From Typhlomys cinereus (Eukaryota > Chordata > Mammalia > Rodentia > Platacanthomyidae): DNA of 64,000 nucleotides. The position numbers were made by a program, and so were the translations under genes. The DNA lies in assembly GCA_023101885.1 (NCBI GenBank), contig JALPQD010000137.1:2790001-2854000 (forward strand). The letters run 5' to 3'. Positions 30,130 to 47,165 of the stretch are shown piece by piece (the stretch's first letter is position 1; each line of letters begins with the position of its first letter). The notes under the pieces were generated by a model. That model saw only the letters and a program-made list of their open reading frames with translations. It was not told the origin of the DNA and did no database searches.

Positions 30130-31640
30130 GCCTAGCTCGGGCCTTGCTTACTGTAGAGATTTCTCAGTTCAGGTGGGTATGAAACTCGGTGAACCTTAGT
30201 GGACTGACCCCAAATTGCCAAGACAGTTTTTATATTTATGCCTCCTAGAAGGTTCATAAATGCCAGGGTTGGCATAGTTCACAGCCTTCTCAGAGTTTCA
30301 CAGGCCAGCCTTTTGGTATGGTTTTCACCTACTTTTCACCTGCTATCTGAACAACAGCAGGGGGTTTTCTGGTTTCTTACAAAGTCATATAAAAAGGAAC
30401 ACTCAGAAGGCCACTTGTCTTTTTTACATAAGTGGCTTCAACTGAGACATTATGATCTCGTAACAGCATTATAAAATGATCTCTTAGGGAGCTTCAAATA
30501 GGCCCCCAGAATATACACAATAGCCTTTGTATAGTGGCATCATGTTTTCTGGCCTGGTCTCTCAACATCATCTTACTTTATATTTGAGCTTTAGAAACTC
30601 CCCTCCTTTTTTGGGGGTGAGGGGTGGCCTATGCAGTACATTATCAAGTGCTTTTGGAGAAACCTTGTATTATAGATCATTTGAAAGAGCATTCTGGGAA
30701 ACAGAACCTTCAGTTTGTTGTACAAGACAGTTTCCTCTTGGAAACATGGCATCAAAAATTTTTAAACTTTTAATTTATTTTGTGTGTGGCGCATGTGCCA
30801 GCCACATCCTGGGTGCAGAGGTCAGAGTAACTTTCTATAATTAGTTATCTGTTCCACTATTTGTTATGTTCGAGGAATAGAATTCAAGTTGCAGTGTTTT
30901 AAAACAAACACTCAACTTTAATCACATGTTGAGTAATTTTTTACAATACAAAGTTCTTCAGTGAATGTCTATAAATCTGATACTGAATGGTAGTTTTTCA
31001 ATGGTGGTTACTTGAGGCCAGGTGTAAAAGATTGAACATCAAATAATTTTCATATTGCTTTGTGCTTATTTTAAATAGCCTACAAACAGCCTCTTAACTG
31101 ATCAAAAACACAAGCCCATATAAGGCCTTTTAGTGGAAACAAGAAGAAACTCCATGGTGAAGTGATGCTAACCTTATGAAATCTCTAGCTGTTTCCATTG
31201 TCTTTTCACAACCTCTGATGAGGTATTTTAAATAACAACCATACTAAAATGATTTTCATAACAGGAGCCACACTCTGGAACAGATAATAGTCTGGTAATA
31301 GATAAAAGTGGCTTGTAAGTCATTTTAAAAACAATCTTTAGATTGAGGCTTTTTCTCAGGGCTAGGTAGAACAATAGTCATCTTAATTTTACAGGTATGT
31401 TGAGCACTCAGAAGGCTAATGAAAGACTTCAGTTTTGAGAAACTAGGGGATTTGGACAATGTGGAATTGCTCTGGGTAACACGTTCTATTTGTTACAGGA
31501 ACCACACCTGTCTTCTTCTTGACAGTAGTTAGAGGTTTGTGTGATGAATATCAATCAGATCTAATTCATCTGATCATGTGAAAGGCAGTCTTATCTCTCT
31601 CAAATATCCCAAACACTAAAACCTAACAAACAAAAAATAC
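30130..31640. other. Unclassified complex intronic block
   Basis: About 1.5 kb of higher-complexity sequence without SINE, L1 or LTR signatures that I recognise. It includes open frames of 78 and 105 codons with no splice support or known motif, and a short inverted B4-like bit near 30777-30850. It could be a retroposed 3' untranslated region, a conserved intronic element or an old DNA transposon. I cannot decide. Confidence 0.35.
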
Positions 31641-31675
31641 ATCAAAGATCATATACTCATACAAAGTAAATAGTT

Positions 31676-31950
31676 AGAGAGATGGTTCAGAGAGTAAACC
31701 TTTCTGTCACAAACATAAGGACCTGAGTTCAGACCCAGATCCCACAAAAAATGTTGGGCGGAAATGGCAGTGACTTGTACTTCTAGCCCTTAGAGGAGCC
31801 TGTGAAATGACGGAACAAAGCAGTAAGAAGGATGAGCAATCCAGGATGATTCCCAAAGTCATCCTTGGGCCTCCGAGTGCCCTCTTCCATACATATACCC
31901 ACACTCATATACATGCCCACATTTACACACTTAACACCCACCCCCCCAAA
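31676..31950 (+). repeat. B2-like SINE (type B)
   Basis: AGAGAGATGGTTCAGAGAGT head, GACCTGAGTTCAGACCC, TCCTTGGGCCTCCGAGTGCC, ACAC tail. Confidence 0.75.
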
Positions 31951-32070
31951 AATTGGTATATAATTCCATTAAAGTTTCTAAAAGCTGCCTATAAAGCAAA
32001 TTATAAGTTATAATACAGTAACCTTTAATTACATTTATTTAATGGAAGAATAAAGTCACAGCCTCAGCTA

Positions 32071-32271
<201 letters not shown>

Positions 32272-32566
32272 TCACAATTATCACAACAAAATTTTCAAAT
32301 CACAATACATATTAAAACAAAAGAAATCTAGTTCATAATTTTCTTTCAAGGCTCATTTGAACAACTGAATCAGAAAAAAAAACCCAGCAATTATATACTT
32401 GTAAATATTTTCTCAACAATAAATTTAACAATGTGGTCTTTTCCCACTAATAGCATAAACTACAGATAATCAAAAGTAAAATTACTATCTTTAGTTTTTG
32501 AACCAAGAATTACAAGTGGTTAAGGCATACAGCATTTTAATTAGTTCTCAAATTTCTAAATGATTA

Positions 32567-32764
<198 letters not shown>

Positions 32765-33479
32765 CTAAAAAATTGAAATTTCTTAATCTTACAAAAAGAG
32801 GACAAAGGTTTCACTCAGTGGGTATAAAGATACAATCTTTTAGTAAATCTTAAGCTGTAGGAATTATTATGAAAACAACCTCACAAGTAACCATAACCTA
32901 TACTCCAAAGAGATGATTTAAGACTATTTTATTGTACTTAACTTTAAACACAGGCAACTTAAAATGTAACTCTATCAATGTAAGAACAGTTTTCAACAGG
33001 CTTAAGAAATAGGACTAATTACTGTAGGTGGAGGTAGTGAGGGTATTTGCTGGTAGAAGCATGATTAGTTCTACTTTTAGCTAACAAAAAGAAAATGTAA
33101 GCAAACACAATATGAAAACTGCTTGGAAACTAACACATAGTGGGTATTACATAAAGTTACTACTATTATTAACCACTAAAATATTTTGACCTGAACTGAT
33201 GTGTTCCTATACTATATACCAGTTCCAGACTGAGACAGAAAAGAGTATAAGTTCAAGGCCAGCCTGGGAATGACTTAGAGGAAGGCAGGAAGTGGAAAAA
33301 GGGAGAGAAGAAGAAGAGAAGAAGAAAGACTGGGAAGAAAAGGCAGGTAAAAGGAAGGGATCAGATTAATTATCTATCACCTCACTTACCTTTTTGTGAT
33401 AATATCAGCCAAAAACCACTTTCTAACAAAAATCCTTAATACTATTTTATTAACAATAATCTTCACATTTTACATCAGT

Positions 33480-34190
33480 CTCCAGGACAGTGTATACTAC
33501 ATATTTATCTTTTCCATGACTTCCTCTCTCTTGTATCATTGATGCCTCTAAAACCAGCATCATGTGGACAACATTGCCAAAACTTCCAGGTGGACATTGG
33601 TTCCCTGGAATCACAAACTGGGCCCAAACAATCCACAACTCTCTCACCATCTCTAGTCTCCAAGTGGTCCATTAAACGTCTCAGAATGGTACTTGTAAAC
33701 CACAGACGTAAAAGTTTCAAACATTTCAAGGTGTATCTAACAAAACCATTCAAAATCCACAAAGTCCACATAGCCAGATTTATCAGCAACACACCATTTA
33801 TCTGGTACCAAATTCTGTTGCAGTTACTCTGCATGTTACTGATAATCAACCACCTTAAGGGAACAAGGGGTTTATTGTTTTATGATAATCCAGTTATAGC
33901 TCTTAGTCCAGTCAGCAGGACAGCATGCACCATCATCAAAGGCTGAGGAAACAGGACACACCAAATCCATTTAACAGCAAGTCTGGCCAAGTATACAGAA
34001 GGATGATCCTTTTTCTACAACAGTTCCCTCCTTTTTATTCACCTGTCCAGTGAAGGCTGAGTCTTCCCCAACCACTGAACAATTTCCTGCAGGTTTGCTC
34101 TAGGCTTACCACAACAATTATATCTACTTATGTGCCAAGAGCTCAAACCCTCAGCCATCAAGTTGACATCTATAACTATGACAACATTGT
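33480..34190 (-). mobile_element. MaLR LTR with adjoining internal region
   Basis: On the minus strand an LTR (about 34190 to 33820) starts near TGTCATAGTTATAG with ATGTCAACTTGATGGC, and ends after CAATAAACCCCTTGTTCCC. The primer-binding-type motif TTTGGTACCAG follows at once, then a non-coding internal stretch to about 33480. The layout is that of rodent MaLR elements, which code for no protein. Overlapping open frames on both strands are chance. Confidence 0.75.
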
Positions 34191-34314
34191 TATAAAGATG
34201 ATATAACTTTTACAAAGACAAATAAGTTTCAAAATCCAACAGTCATTCATTTTTTAAACTATAAAACTTACAATTTTAATGGAGATCTATTATTAAGATG
34301 AATTTGGTGATGCG

Positions 34315-34490
34315 GGTTAGGACTGGAGGTACAACTCAGTTGGTATAGTTAAGTGCCTTGTACAGAGGAGACCCTGGGTTTGAACCCCAACATCGCACAC
34401 TCAAGTCAGTCTGAGACTGGGGTTGTGGCTTAATGGCAGAACACTAGTCTAGCATACATGATGCCCTGGGTTCAACACCCACTACTGCAA
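34315..34490 (+). repeat. Two adjoining ID-like heads
   Basis: GGACTGGAGGTACAACTCAG with GGGTTTGAACCCCAAC, then GACTGGGGTTGTGGCTTAAT with GGGTTCAACACCCACT: two tRNA-like units in tandem. Confidence 0.65.
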
Positions 34491-34560
34491 ACATGATTCT
34501 ACCTATACTAAGAAAATAAGTAAACTTATATAATACTACATGGTATGGCATGTATTATTA

Positions 34561-34656
<96 letters not shown>

Positions 34657-34719
34657 CTACATATAAAATAAAGAAGTTAGAATCTAGTGCAATTAGAAGA
34701 AAACATAAGAACAAAACAT

Positions 34720-34885
34720 GCAGCTGTGCATACCTATCTGTATGTCTGTAGAGGCCAAAGGTTAATGTCAATTGTCATCCTCTATTGCTCTCCATGTTAT
34801 CTTTTTAAGACAGGTCTTTCAAACAAATTAAAGATCAATGATTGGATAAGCTGAGTGAACCACTGACCTACCTTTCCAGTTGTCA
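34720..34885 (-). repeat. B4-like SINE fragment
   Basis: GTAGAGGCCAAAGGTTAATG, GACAGGTCTTTCAAACAAA, then GAACCACTGACCTACCTTTC. Confidence 0.5.
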
Positions 34886-35006
34886 ATGCCTCTTAAAAGA
34901 ATCAGGGACTAATTTCTAAAGCACTCATTCAATGAAAAGCAAGTCACTGCACAATTCTAGGCATAAAGAAATCAATGAATTTTAAAGAAAAGAAATGGAA
35001 TACTGG

Positions 35007-35225
35007 GCCTGGGAGAGATAGCTCAGTGGTTAAAGCATTTGTCTTACAGACAGAAGGACCAGAATTCAGATCCCAAGTTAAAAAAAAAATTACTGAGCAG
35101 GCAGCCATTCTGCAATTCCAGCCCAGGAAGGTAGAGCCTGGAAAACCCCTGAGCAAGCTGACTAGCGATTTGATCTCATGACACATTCCAGGTTTAATTA
35201 AGGACCCAGGCTCGAAACTGTAAGT
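35007..35225 (+). repeat. B2-like SINE (type C), 3'-truncated
   Basis: GGGAGAGATAGCTCAGTGGT head, GGACCAGAATTCAGATCCC, TAGAGCCTGGAAAACCC, GGTTTAATTAAGGACCCAG. First of three SINEs in a row. Confidence 0.8.
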
Positions 35226-35459
35226 GTGGACTGAAGACATGGCTTAGGAGTTAACACTCAGCCTCCCAAGCAGAAGGTCCTGAATTCAGATCCCAGATCT
35301 CATGTAAAATTGCCAATCACAAACGGTGGCAGCCTACAATTCCGACCCTGGTGAGCAGAGGCTGGGAAATTCCAGAGTGAAGCAAAAAGAATGATTCCTG
35401 ACGTCAATCTTGCTCTTCCACAGGAACATATATAGTGGTCTCTGATACACGCACACACG

Positions 35460-35490
<31 letters not shown>

Positions 35491-35505
35491 GCACAACAAA
35501 TTTTT
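35226..35505 (+). repeat. B2-like SINE (type B)
   Basis: GTGGACTGAAGACATGGCTT head, GGTCCTGAATTCAGATCCC, CTCTTCCACAGGAACA, GTGGTCTCTGATACACGC and an (AC)n tail. Confidence 0.8.
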
Positions 35506-35530
35506 AAAAAGGTAAAAAAAAAATTAATGG

Positions 35531-35822
35531 GTTGGACTGGAGAGATGGCTCAGGGGTTGACACTGCTGTATTCATGTATGTGTGTGTGTATCAGAGGGCA
35601 CACTGTGAATACTTGTGGAGGCCCATGAGTGACTTTGGGAATCATCCTAGATTGCTTCTACCTCCTTTTTGCTTTACTCTGGGATTTTCCAGACTGCCCA
35701 CCAGGACCAGAAGTGGAGGCTGCCACTGTTTTTGCGGCATTTTTATGTGGGACCTGGGATCTGAACTCTGGACCTTTTATTTACAAGGCAGAGTCTTAAC
35801 TCCTGAACCATCTCTCCAGCCC
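35531..35822 (-). repeat. B2-like SINE (type B) in foldback with a SINE head
   Basis: A minus copy ending GAACCATCTCTCCAGCCC. At its left end sits a plus-oriented head (GGACTGGAGAGATGGCTCAG, 35535-35554), so the two ends can pair. It may be a head-to-head hybrid. The open frame over it is not a gene. Confidence 0.7.
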
Positions 35823-35931
35823 AAAATTACTATGTTTTAAAATGGCAATTCAAGCCTCTGTTTTTCAATTACTCACTTAAATAACATGAGGAATAAAAAA
35901 TTTTACAAATGAAAACCATATAGACAGTCTA

Positions 35932-37690
<1,759 letters not shown>

Positions 37691-37710
37691 TCCTTAAGAA
37701 CTAAAAACAG

Positions 37711-38005
37711 GGCTGGAGAGGTGGCTCAGGGGTTAAGCCTCCGCCTTGCAGGCGGAAGGTCCCGAGTTCGGATCCCAGATCCCACGTATAGACGCCAGAT
37801 GGAAGCGGAAGCGGGGGCGGCCTGCGCTTCTGGTCCTGGTAGGGCGGAGCCTGTGAATCCTGGGGCAGAAGGAGGTGGAGGCGTCCATGGTGGTTCGCGA
37901 ATTCGTCCGTGGTTCTACACACACATACACACACACACAGACACGCGCGCGCACATACACACAGTTGAATAAATAATAATAAAAAAAAAATTAAAAAAAA
38001 AAAAA
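37711..38005 (+). mobile_element. Young B2-like SINE (type A)
   Basis: Full length, with the perfect 15-bp duplication AAGAACTAAAAACAG at 37696-37710 and 38006-38020. It carries a CGCGCGC stretch in the CA tract and a 12-base GGAAGCGGAAGC repeat in the body. Frames with MEAEAGAACASGPGRA are the SINE. Confidence 0.95.
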
Positions 38006-38133
38006 AAGAACTAAAAACAGTTCAGTGCTGGTGCACCTGTCTAACATGTGCGAGATCCTGGGTTCAATATCTAGTACTGGAAAAGAAAATAGATAGGCTC
38101 TCCAGATCAAATATGTTCTTAAGAATATAATCA

Positions 38134-38478
<345 letters not shown>

Positions 38479-38540
38479 CTAAAAATTAATAAAGAAAGAA
38501 AGGGAGAATTATTTAAAATTCACACAAATCATATTCATTT

Positions 38541-38558
38541 ATATTCTTTCTCTCTCTC

Positions 38559-38615
<57 letters not shown>

Positions 38616-38636
38616 CCCCCCTTCATCCCTCCCTCC
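38541..38636. repeat. (TC)n microsatellite with CCCT end
   Basis: About 70 bp of near-pure TC, followed by C-rich CCCTCC units. It starts 60 bp beyond the e10 acceptor on the upstream side. Confidence 0.9.
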
Positions 38637-38654
38637 CTAAAATTAAATAGCATA

Positions 38655-38860
38655 AAGAGGGGCTTGGTGGTGCACATCTACGATCCCAGCACTGGGAAGG
38701 ATGGGGCAAGAGGAATATGAGCCACATGATAAGATCCTGACTCAAAAAAACAAAACATTGAAATGAGAGACTACAGTGCTAGGGATAGAGCTCCATGGTA
38801 AAATACTTGCCTGGGTGAAGCCCTGGGCTTGAGTCCCGGCAATGAAAAAATATATATATA
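38655..38860 (+). repeat. B1 followed by ID-like SINE
   Basis: GGCTTGGTGGTGCACATC, GATCCCAGCACTGGG (B1), then GTGCTAGGGATAGAGCTCC and GGGCTTGAGTCCCGGC (ID). Confidence 0.75.
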
Positions 38861-38980
38861 ATTAATTTGTGAATTTTAAAATTACACAAAAAATTGAACA
38901 GTATTTAAGACTAAGCAAATAAAATAAAAATGGATAACTATGTATATACATAAAAATAAAAATGCTAGATCATAGCATAC

Positions 38981-38985
<5 letters not shown>

Positions 38986-39021
<36 letters not shown>
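38986..39021. repeat. (TA)n microsatellite
   Basis: About 16 uninterrupted TA units. Confidence 0.95.
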
Positions 39022-39022
<1 letters not shown>

Positions 39023-39189
39023 CTGAAACACCATTATCAAAATTACCTTTAACCTATGAAGAATGTGATTGGGATGTTATTTTTATAACAAGGCCCTTGT
39101 TTAATTTTGAATTTTTAACAGATATATTATAAAAAATTAAAAGTCATTATCTAATAAGAGATACCTACTTTCCCCTTAAAACTCTTAAC

Positions 39190-39500
39190 AAGTTTTGTAT
39201 ATATCAATATAATAGCATTATATTCACATGTGAAGGTCAGAGGACAAAGGAAGGCATAGTTCACTTCTCCTTGCTTGAGGGAGGGTCCATCTTGTCTGCT
39301 TCTGTGCTCACACTCCAGGATAGCTGGCCTATGAAAGTCTGTGTTTGCCTCTCATTCTGCCACAGGTCTGCTCAGATTACACCCACACCTACAAACATGT
39401 ACTACAACATCTGGCTTTAACATGGGTTCGAGGGATCAGAATTCAGGTCATCAGACCTATATGGCAAGTACTTTTATCCTGAGCTCTCTCCCAAGCCCTA
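39190..39500 (-). repeat. B4-like SINE
   Basis: GTGAAGGTCAGAGGACAAAG, a B1-like GATAGCTGGCCTATGAAAG, AACATGGGTTCGAGGGATC, CAGAATTCAGGTCATCAGAC, GAGCTCTCTCCCAAGCCC. Confidence 0.8.
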
Positions 39501-40115
39501 GCAACTTCTTAAATTAGCCAATAATTCTCAAAGAACCTTTTTAACCAGTGTTCTTGTAAATCACAGACTTGTCTCATAGACAATTTATCTTATACCTAAC
39601 TACAATGTGAAAACCTGAAGCTTCTTCATTGCTCAATATTTAAATATTTTATATTAAATATTTAAAGTATATCAAATAAAATTTATTAGAGATAGAATAG
39701 AATTCACCATAATATTTTATTAAGCATTTCATATATTTGGCAAATTTCCTTTTTCTACACTGTGTGTGTAGAATCAAACTTACATCATCAGGGTTGGCAG
39801 CAACACCTTTGCCCACTGGGCCATCTCAACCATCCAGAAATTTTTATTAAATGATACTAAGATCTGTTCTATTCATTTCTTTGTCTTTCCTGAGCATTGT
39901 TTTCTCCTAAGCCTTTCATCACATTTCTTTCTTTCTTGAAGTTACTCTTTTACTAGTACAAAGTCTAACATTATCTTATGACAGACTGACAAAAATGGGT
40001 ATTAATTTATCTGTCTTAGAATATAAAACAATTTTGTTTGGGGAGGCACATATTTAGGAATGAACAAAACATATTCCCTATTCCCTAAAAATTTTTGAGA
40101 GCTATATTTGGCCTA

Positions 40116-40307
<192 letters not shown>

Positions 40308-40536
40308 TTAAGTGTATGGAATAACACATTTTCAGAGTTTTACTTTAACATTAAGCTTAGGCACAGACAAAATGATGATTGAAATGATGCGCTTGGGCTG
40401 AAAAGATGGTTCAGTGAATAAAAGAGCCTATGTATAAACCTGGTGATCTCAATTTTGAGAGCTCACATGGTGGAATAAAAATCTCTCCGTATCTGTTCCC
40501 TCCCTCCCAAATAAATTTTAAAAAATTAAGATGTTC

Positions 40537-41093
40537 CACATCATAGACTCTGTATCAACCACCTGGAACCAGGCCAACCTAATCTCTCCCTATCCTGAAG
40601 CTCAGGGAAATTTGTGGAAGAGGGGATGGTGAGATTGTAAGAGCCTAAAGATGGAGAGAAGCAACAATATTCAAGATACTCCACACAAGTTAGGGCCGAA
40701 GCAATCATAATAGGACTTTGCATGACCTGCGCAATGACCAACACATTATTGACCCCTCAAAGTCTAGCATGGACTAAAGGCACTAGAAGCTTAGAAGCTA
40801 AGTATTAACAGCCACAATAGTGTTCCTATACTTAAGGGGAACACAAGAAAGAGTTCTAGGAAATGCCACTGAGTCCTTACACCTCATCAGAGAGGAGGAC
40901 CCAGAGGAAAGTTTGACATACACATTAAAGGATGCTCCAGGGATGGGGGGAGGAGGCACTGGGAGATAGGAAGGGGGGGGGGAAAGAAGGAGGAAAAGGG
41001 GGAGGAAGCAAGGGGGTCCAGGAAGGGATGGAGAGAGGGAGGGGACCGGTGTACCTGTTAAGTTTGTATGAGCAGAAACAAATAAATAAATTA
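40537..41093 (+). mobile_element. L1 3' untranslated-region copy
   Basis: The same 3' end as 15806-16978: CTAATCTCTCCCTATCCTGA, GATACTCCACACAAGTTAGG, GAACACAAGAAAGAG, a G/A-rich tract, GTACCTGTTAAGTTTGTATG and an A-rich tail. Flanks TTTAAAAAATTAAG and TTTAAAAATTAAG suggest a target-site duplication. Confidence 0.8.
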
Positions 41094-41249
41094 TTTTTAA
41101 AAATTAAGTGATGTTCTCAAAATGAGCAACAATTTTTTCTGTACTACTATAAAAACACAGGAATTTGTCTCTCTCTTGCATTTTCCAATGCTCTAAGTAT
41201 CCTTAATTACTTTTCTACCGAGAACCATTTTATACTTTATTTACTTTGC

Positions 41250-41541
41250 TGTGTGTGTGTGTATTTGTGTTTGTGTGTGTGTGTGCACGCGTGCATGTGT
41301 GTATATCAGAGGGCACTGTTGTGTCCCTGTTGAGGACCAAGGGTGATTTGGGGAATCATCCTGGATTATTTCTATCTCCTTATTGCTTAACTATGGGATT
41401 TCCAGAGTGCCCACCAGGGCCAAAAGTAAAGGCTGCCACTGGTTTTACCTAGCATTTTTACACAGGACCTGGGGTTCGATCTCAGGACTTTCTGTGCTTG
41501 TAAGGCAGAGTCTTAACACCTGAACTATTTCTCCAACCCCA
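41250..41541 (-). repeat. B2-like SINE (type B)
   Basis: A TG tract, ATCAGAGGGCACTG, GATTTCCAGAGTGCCCACC, GGACCTGGGGTTCGATCTC, and CTATTTCTCCAACCCC as head complement. Confidence 0.8.
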
Positions 41542-41832
41542 TTTTACACTTTTATATGTTTCTAATAACCAATAACCTCATTTTGAATTGAAATTCAAAG
41601 CCAAAACCGATTACAGCAAATTTTAAAGGAATTACATTTCATATTTTTCCGGAAAAAATTACCATTCCTTATTTTCTGACAAAAGGAAACAATACTAACA
41701 TTCTTACAGATAAACTTTATTATGAAGAGAACTTTAAAATAAAACCTGATAAAAACTCCTAATGAACATGGAGAAAATGATTATACTTTTTTTACACGAA
41801 AGAGAAAAAGTCTGAATATTGAAAAAATTTTA

Positions 41833-42087
<255 letters not shown>

Positions 42088-42751
42088 CTAGCTGCACTAT
42101 CCAACAAGCCTACTCTGGGTTCGACTGAGATAAACTGACTCAATAAATAATGTAGAGCGCTACCAAGGATGTCAATTCCAGATCCTACACATGCATATGT
42201 ATCCAAACATAAACATAATGCCCCTACATATTAATCCACATTCACATTAATTCATAAACACATATAACCACACACACATATATATGGAAACATTTTTAAA
42301 TAACAAAAAAGAACTTTGATGTGAGTAGAATTTCATTATCATGGCAGTCAAACTTTAATTTTCTTCTTCAAAATTATTTCAAATAACATTCAGAAAATAT
42401 ATATAAAAGCTTCAAAAATCATAAAGCATATTAACAAGTATTAGCTACTGAAGCCTGAACACTTTATATAAACAGACATCTACTCTAATGGAACAAAAAA
42501 TTATCACTGAAGTTTCTATTCCTTTTTTCTCACCATCATGTAAGATAGAATCTTAATCAACAAAATGTCTGTGATACCTAATTATTGTGAATGCAAAAAA
42601 AGAAATGATAATTGCATACAATGAAAGAAAGAAAAAGTTTCACATATAGTGCTATACATATAAAAAATAGATGCTTGGAAACAATTTTTCCTGTGTAAAA
42701 ATTGTAGAACATATTGTTACAACAATATTCATTTATATTCCAAATTTGTTA

Positions 42752-43361
<610 letters not shown>

Positions 43362-43389
43362 TTATTTACTATGCTTGAAATAGAAATCA

Positions 43390-43554
<165 letters not shown>

Positions 43555-43682
43555 TCAAAGACAAAATTTGTTAGAATATTAAAAGCACCAAAATCTTATT
43601 TAAGTTAATTAGCTTAATATAAAATACAGATAAATATTAGAAAATAGGACATTTTTAGTTCTCTTACATTAATTATGTGTAT

Positions 43683-43709
43683 TCATTCTCTCTCTCTCTC
43701 TCTCTCTCA
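43683..43709. repeat. (TC)n microsatellite
   Basis: About 13 TC units in the intron between e6 and e5. Confidence 0.9.
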
Positions 43710-45614
<1,905 letters not shown>

Positions 45615-47060
45615 CTACGAGAGGGGGAAAAAAAAAACAAAAAATAAGAAATTAACAAATGTATTCAAACTTTTTTTCACATGGAAACCTTTCTTCTGAA
45701 AACCTAGGAAAAATTATATAACATTTTATATTCCTTTTCCTATGAAATGGACTCCTAAAACACTGTAATATGGAAGAAAAGCTAATTAACAGAAGTCACA
45801 TGTCAAGAAGGATAAATCAACATCTAACTCATTACATACTGAAGGGGGAAAAAGGTTCATACATGCTTTTAAAAGGTAATGGACAATCTCAAGAGGAAAG
45901 GAGGGAGCTCTATAACTAAAAATTCTATTAAAAAATAAACTAGATTTAAATTTCTCTAGCATGTACAACACAGTAGCTAAAATGATGTTTGTAACTTTCC
46001 AAAACTCTATGCTAAAGCTAATATGGTAAGCACATAACAAAATCTTTTAAAACCGCTTATCTATTTTATGTAAAATGCAAAATTTGAATCGTACTAAATG
46101 AATTATGTTTACGCACTAGCATGTTTGGGAGAAACCAACCTTTAATACCAAGATTTAATGAAAAAATTACAAACTAGCTTTGTTTTGTCTACTGTTTAAC
46201 TAATTAGATGCATTAAATGAGGACTAGAAAGCTGTAAAACAACACTTATGAAAATTTTGCTTTGGAGAATATATTTCTGGGACCTAAACAAATAAGAAAT
46301 ATCATCTCTACCTCCCAGAAGAATAGATTTGAGTACAAAAGGAACTATTATGATCCTTGCACTGTTAAACTAAGCTCTATTACTTTAGGTTTTATTTAAT
46401 ATAGAATCCTGACTTTTGCTGGTATTATGGTTTAACAATATTATGTAGAATAAACACTATATTTAATAGTTTATTATACTGATTAAACATTCTGCATACA
46501 AAAACTTACAGATAATATCTGCGCTAACCTATGTCTAAGAATAAACTAAAAAGACTTCATTATAGTTTCCATTAGGATTATTTACATAACCTTTTATATA
46601 ATTGAATATAAGTAGGCCTTAAAAGTGACTAAATATGCAAGAAAAATCAATATAGTGTTGGGTAAACTGACATCTTACATCCAAAACAGAAATTAATAGA
46701 TTATAACATAATCTCTCTTCATATCACATTTCATTCAGTAAGACAATGTTAATGAAAGATATGTAAGTTCATTACAAACATGCTCAAAAAGAAAAATATT
46801 TAAGAATTTTAAATGTAATTTGCATTTTTTCAAACCAATTTACCTAATGTATTATTGAGTAGAAACACAGATATATTTGTTATGTTATTCAATATAGACT
46901 GAATTCTGGGAACAGAAAAATTTCAAGTTGTTTGTGAAATTAACAAGGAGATCAGTATCTTCTACCCTTCCTCTATGATTCAGACTGTCCACTGAATTAT
47001 AATCATTGTGTGAATAAGAAGCGAAGAATCAAGATATTAACAAAAAACATACATACTCAC
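45615..47060. other. Intron 5' of e5, unexplained part
   Basis: AT-rich, without recognisable repeats. A 40-base segment at about 46613-46652 (AAATATGCAAGAAAAAT) recurs at 48812-48852. Confidence 0.5.
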
Positions 47061-47165
47061 AAACATAAACCTAAGATACCAAAACACCACAGTGCTTAGA
47101 AAAAGAAGCCCCTCCAAACATAAAGTCATAACCAGATGGTCATCACTAACACTGGGTTCCCATTC
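47061..47165 (-). other. Candidate extra coding exon between e4 and e5
   Basis: A 105-bp open stretch lies between a CAG acceptor and a strong GTGAGT donor. It is phase 0 on both sides, so it fits exactly between e4 and e5. It reads EWEPSVSDDHLVMTLCLEG followed by a hydrophobic run. Against it, a better acceptor-like TTTCTTTTAG lies 25 bases upstream and would give an early stop, and I do not recall this peptide in NBEAL1. It could be a cassette exon or chance. Confidence 0.35.

Noticed and set aside
30238..30844. Frames of 78 and 105 codons as novel genes
   Set aside because: No splice support, start context or recognisable motif; kept only as part of an unclassified block.
33539..33946. 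A 135-codon plus-strand frame overlapping a 114-codon minus frame
   Set aside because: Both lie in a MaLR LTR and its non-coding internal region; no known domain and no splice context.
37721..37972. Open frames with RPTRTRSAGRP- or CASGPGRAEPVNP-like peptides in several places (also 7480, 17253, 26636, 62129, 62761)
   Set aside because: The same peptides recur wherever a type A SINE lies; they are translations of the CpG-rich SINE body.
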